Source: Acidaminococcaceae bacterium (GTDB lineage: Bacteria; Bacillota; Negativicutes; Acidaminococcales; Acidaminococcaceae). From it: a DNA stretch of 13,538 nt. Positions 13,490 through 13,538 of the stretch are shown one piece after another. The stretch is taken from positions 1 to 13,538 of the forward strand of contig JALCSJ010000044.1 in the NCBI GenBank assembly GCA_022653215.1. Direction: 5' to 3'. How positions within the stretch are numbered: position 1 is the first letter of the stretch; each line of letters starts with the position of its first letter. The translations under genes and the position numbers were made by a program. Under the pieces are notes generated by a model, which ran no database searches, was not told where the DNA came from, and saw nothing but the letters and a program-made list of their open reading frames with translations.

Positions 13490-13510
13490 TATAATTCCTT
13501 CTTTCGTATT

Positions 13511-13537
13511 TTATTTAGCAGATTTCTTAGGCAATTT
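13511..13537 (-). CDS. Possible 3' end of an upstream minus-strand gene (partial)
   Basis: On the minus strand one frame reads KLPKKSAK and stops with TAA at 13513-13511, a plausible basic protein tail ending 21 bp before the RraA-family start. A second frame stays open to a TAA at 13491-13489 that overlaps the ATG of the RraA-family gene, which would imply translational coupling. The two cannot be separated with so little sequence, so this is a tentative call. Confidence 0.3.
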   Translation of the reverse strand, partial: KLPKKSAK

Positions 13538-13538
13538 G

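Overview
The window looks like low-G+C Firmicutes chromosome. The evidence is purine-rich Shine-Dalgarno sequences, TATAAT-type promoters, long A/T-tailed intrinsic terminators and a lipobox lipoprotein. The content (di- or monocarboxylate carrier, AbgT carrier, two M20 amidohydrolases, ABC importer, SIMPL protein, RraA-type aldolase) would suit an amino-acid or organic-acid fermenting anaerobe, perhaps a Negativicute. That taxonomic guess is inference and cannot be settled from this sequence.

Layout. Positions 1-90 are the 3' end of an unidentified gene, closed by a terminator. A promoter with a palindrome between its -35 and -10 boxes drives a two-gene unit: a MatC-type carboxylate permease (304-1557) and a cytoplasmic beta-propeller lactonase (1586-2629). 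A long gene-free stretch (2630-3129) follows, holding a second terminator whose sequence is clearly related to the first. A promoter overlapped by a 17-bp perfect palindrome drives an M20-family Zn hydrolase of the carbamoylase/allantoate amidohydrolase type (3130-4317). Next is an AbgT carrier (4504-6039) and an M20D amidohydrolase (6065-7267), closed by a strong terminator. Import by AbgT followed by cytoplasmic amide hydrolysis is the obvious joint function, releasing glutamate or another amino acid.

Positions 7401-11575 form a complete binding-protein-dependent importer: lipoprotein receptor, fused two-domain permease and ATPase. A terminator sits between receptor and permease and probably sets receptor excess. 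The architecture is that of the Fe3+/spermidine/phosphonate-like group, but the substrate cannot be read from the sequence.

The convergent gap after the importer holds the most unusual non-coding element: six complete and one partial contiguous 29-bp repeats, the last unit forming one arm of a large imperfect palindrome (11849-11919). On the minus strand follow a secreted SIMPL-domain protein (12650-11937) and an RraA/HMG-aldolase family protein (13489-12806). A hairpin that can terminate transcription in both directions separates them. The last bases may hold the end of another minus-strand gene.

No protein family here is new. The possibly undescribed items are the repeat/palindrome element, the pair of homologous terminators flanking the permease-lactonase unit, and the promoter palindromes.
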